Of a stretch of DNA of 14,672 nucleotides, positions 13,510-14,672 are shown one piece after another. Below the pieces are notes generated by a model, which searched no databases, was not told where the DNA came from, and saw only the letters and a program-made list of their open reading frames with translations. Source of the stretch: JACDBD01 sp050743385 (GTDB lineage: Bacteria; Actinomycetota; Acidimicrobiia; IMCC26256; JACDBD01); assembly GCA_050743385.1 (NCBI GenBank), contig JBOGFJ010000090.1, positions 1-14,672 of the forward strand. Direction: 5' to 3'. The translations under genes were made by a program, and so were the position numbers. Within the stretch, counting starts at the first letter, position 1; each line of letters starts with the position of its first letter.

Positions 13510-13597
13510 TGGCGGAGGGAGTGGGATTCGAACCCACGGTGGGTTGCCCCACACACGCTTTCCAAGCGTGCCGATTCGGCCGCTCTCGCATCCCTCC
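13510..13597 (-). tRNA. tRNA-Ser(GGA)
   Basis: On the minus strand, acceptor stem GGAGGGA/TCCCTCC, a serine-type D arm, anticodon stem-loop CACGC-TTGGAAA-GCGTG giving anticodon GGA (UCC and UCU codons), a long variable arm (GTGGGGCAACCCAC) and T arm GTGGG-TTCGAAT-CCCAC. Discriminator G is followed by an encoded CCA, included here. A -10-like TACGAT lies at 13619-13614 with GTGACA (13639-13634) upstream, although the 14-base gap is short. Confidence 0.96.
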
Positions 13598-13630
13598 GTG
13601 GAGTTGCCGGCTGATCGTACCGGCGCGCGG

Positions 13631-13658
13631 TTGTGTCACCTCTTGCCGCCGGTACCCT
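13631..13658 (+). promoter_or_regulatory. Probable kinase promoter
   Basis: TTGTGT (13631-13636) and TACCCT (13653-13658) are spaced by 16 bases and would give a leader of about 25 bases holding the GAGGGAG site before ATG 13691. The region is shared with the divergent tRNA-Ser(GGA) promoter. Confidence 0.4.
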
Positions 13659-13690
13659 TCGCGCTCCATGCCGAGCGAGGGAGCCATGGA

Positions 13691-14672
13691 ATGGCGGACG
13701 CCCGGGGTCGCCTCGTGACGCCCCTCCAGCCCGGCGATCCACGCCGGCTCGGGCGCTGGCGCCTCGAGGGCCGCCTCGGCGCCGGCGGCATGGGAGTGGT
13801 GTACCTCGCCCGGCGCCGACGCGCGCAGCGCGTCGCGATCAAGATCCCCCGCGTCGACCTCGCCCGCGATCCCGAGTTCCGGGAGCGTTTCCGGCGCGAG
13901 GCCGAGGCCGCGTCGGCGGTCGCCGCCCGCTGCACCGCCCGCGTGCTCGAAGTGCACTCCGAGGGCGCCCGGCCCTACATCGTCACCGAGTACGTCGACG
14001 GCCCGACGCTGCACGCGGCGGTGACCGCCGAGGGGCCGCTGACCGGGCCGGATCTGGTGGCGTTCGCGGTCGGAGTCGCCGAGGCGATGGTGGCGATGCA
14101 CGCCGCCGGTGTCACCCACCGCGACCTGACGCCCGGCAACGTGATCCTCGGTCGGTGGGGGCCCAAGGTCATCGACTTCGGCATCGCCCGGGCCGACGAC
14201 GCCGCGACCCTCACGCAGACCGGCATGCGCATCGGCACGCCCGCCTGGATGGCCCCCGAGCAGGCGCGGGGCGACCGCGTCGGGCCCGCGGCCGACACCT
14301 TCTCGTGGGGCACGCTCGTCGCCTACGCCGGCCTCGGCCGGCACCCGTTCGGGAACGGCCGCGTCGACGCGGTGCTGTACCGCATCGTGCACGAGTCGCC
14401 CGACCTCGTCGGCCTCGAGCCCGCGCTCGCCCCGCTCGTCGAGCGCGCCCTCGACAAGAACCCCGCCGGCCGTCCCGCGCCGGGAGACCTGCTCGACGCG
14501 CTCACGCCGATCGAGGCCCGTCACGACGCGGCCGTGGCCTCCGCCGCGACCGTGCCCGCGTCCGCGACGCGTGTGATGACGGCGCCGCCGGCGCCACCAC
14601 GCTCGAGCCCGCGGCGGGTGCCGTCGACGCCTCCGGTCGCGATCGCGCCGCGCCCGCGCCCGCGCCCGCGCC
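13691..14672 (+). CDS. Serine/threonine protein kinase (3' end missing)
   Basis: The frame begins at ATG 13691, seven bases after GAGGGAG, and stays open to the window edge (at least 327 codons); GTG 13715 is an alternative start. The kinase domain is bacterial Hanks type: glycine loop GRLGAGGMGVVYLA, Lys51 in VAIK, EYVDGPTLHAAV hinge, catalytic THRDLTPGNVIL with Asp145, DFG at 162-164, activation segment with TLTQTGMRIGTPAWMAPEQARG, and the FSWGTLVAYAGLGRHPFG helix. All catalytic residues are present, so it should be active. HRDLTPGN has Thr where Lys is usual (HRDLKPxN), a substitution seen in some kinases of this group. After about residue 275 comes a Pro/Ala/Arg-rich linker, as in the juxtamembrane part of Pkn-type receptor kinases. 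The sensor part, if any, lies outside the window. Confidence 0.92.
   Translation, partial: MADARGRLVTPLQPGDPRRLGRWRLEGRLGAGGMGVVYLARRRRAQRVAIKIPRVDLARDPEFRERFRREAEAASAVAARCTARVLEVHSEGARPYIVTEYVDGPTLHAAVTAEGPLTGPDLVAFAVGVAEAMVAMHAAGVTHRDLTPGNVILGRWGPKVIDFGIARADDAATLTQTGMRIGTPAWMAPEQARGDRVGPAADTFSWGTLVAYAGLGRHPFGNGRVDAVLYRIVHESPDLVGLEPALAPLVERALDKNPAGRPAPGDLLDALTPIEARHDAAVASAATVPASATRVMTAPPAPPRSSPRRVPSTPPVAIAPRPRPRPR

Noticed and set aside
13238..14524. 428-codon minus-strand frame opposite the kinase, running through tRNA-Ser(GGA)
   Set aside because: It crosses a tRNA gene and is antisense to intact kinase motifs.
14641..14672. Tandem GCGCCC-like repeat at the right edge
   Set aside because: It is in frame with the kinase and encodes a Pro/Arg linker; too short and edge-cut to call a repeat element.
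1..14672. A defence island, mobile element or CRISPR array
   Set aside because: No transposase, integrase, repeat-spacer pattern, nuclease or toxin-antitoxin pair is visible, and the two tRNA-Ser genes show no adjacent integrase or duplicated 3' end.

Overview
The window is gene-dense, very GC-rich bacterial DNA with frequent GTG starts and GC-rich third codon positions. The protein families (DUF4190-type and DUF2505-type proteins, a CsoR/CopA copper pair, a PASTA/Pkn-style Ser/Thr kinase) fit the Actinomycetota. An acidimicrobial or related uncultured lineage is plausible, but this is an inference without a marker gene. I see no insertion sequence, phage gene, CRISPR array or rRNA. It reads as ordinary chromosome with short intergenic gaps.

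Layout. 1-889: the 3' part of a proline-rich DUF4190-like membrane protein and a SnoaL-like protein. The SnoaL-like gene runs tail-to-tail into a TetR regulator (862-1491, minus). That regulator has a 57-codon small ORF in its leader and a promoter carrying repeated ATACCG-N2-CGGTAT operators (1685-1743). 1827-4406: a divergent copper module, csoR (minus) and copA (plus), around a shared operator. 4395-5847: a DUF2505-like SRPBCC protein (minus) divergent from metF (plus). 5911-5999: tRNA-Ser(CGA). 6111-9187: a divergent pair made of a fused E1 alpha/beta 2-oxoacid dehydrogenase (minus) and a short E2 acyltransferase without a lipoyl domain (plus). 9232-10617: a GT4 glycosyltransferase. 10679-12139: a SagB/ThcOx-type protein with tandem nitroreductase domains (minus), divergent from a VOC-fold protein (12204-12779). 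12844-13597 (minus): tRNA-Ser(GGA), a 59-aa ORF and tadA in one tight cluster. 13691-end: a Ser/Thr kinase cut by the window edge.

How the genes work together. The copper pair is a self-contained homeostasis unit: CsoR should repress the shared promoter region until Cu(I) binds, and CopA then exports Cu(I). The E1 and E2 proteins should form the first two steps of a pyruvate or branched-chain 2-oxoacid dehydrogenase complex. The visible E2 has only the subunit-binding and catalytic domains, so a lipoyl domain must come from elsewhere if the enzyme is active. The rest looks like independent housekeeping: folate/methionine metabolism, tRNA and tRNA editing, sugar transfer.

The points most worth a second look are the lipoyl-less E2 beside a fused E1, the operator array plus leader ORF before the TetR gene, the tandem SagB-type protein with no YcaO partner in view, and several genes whose -10 box lies 6-7 bases before the start codon with no good Shine-Dalgarno, which suggests leaderless mRNAs. 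I found no clear multi-gene system that is new in kind.
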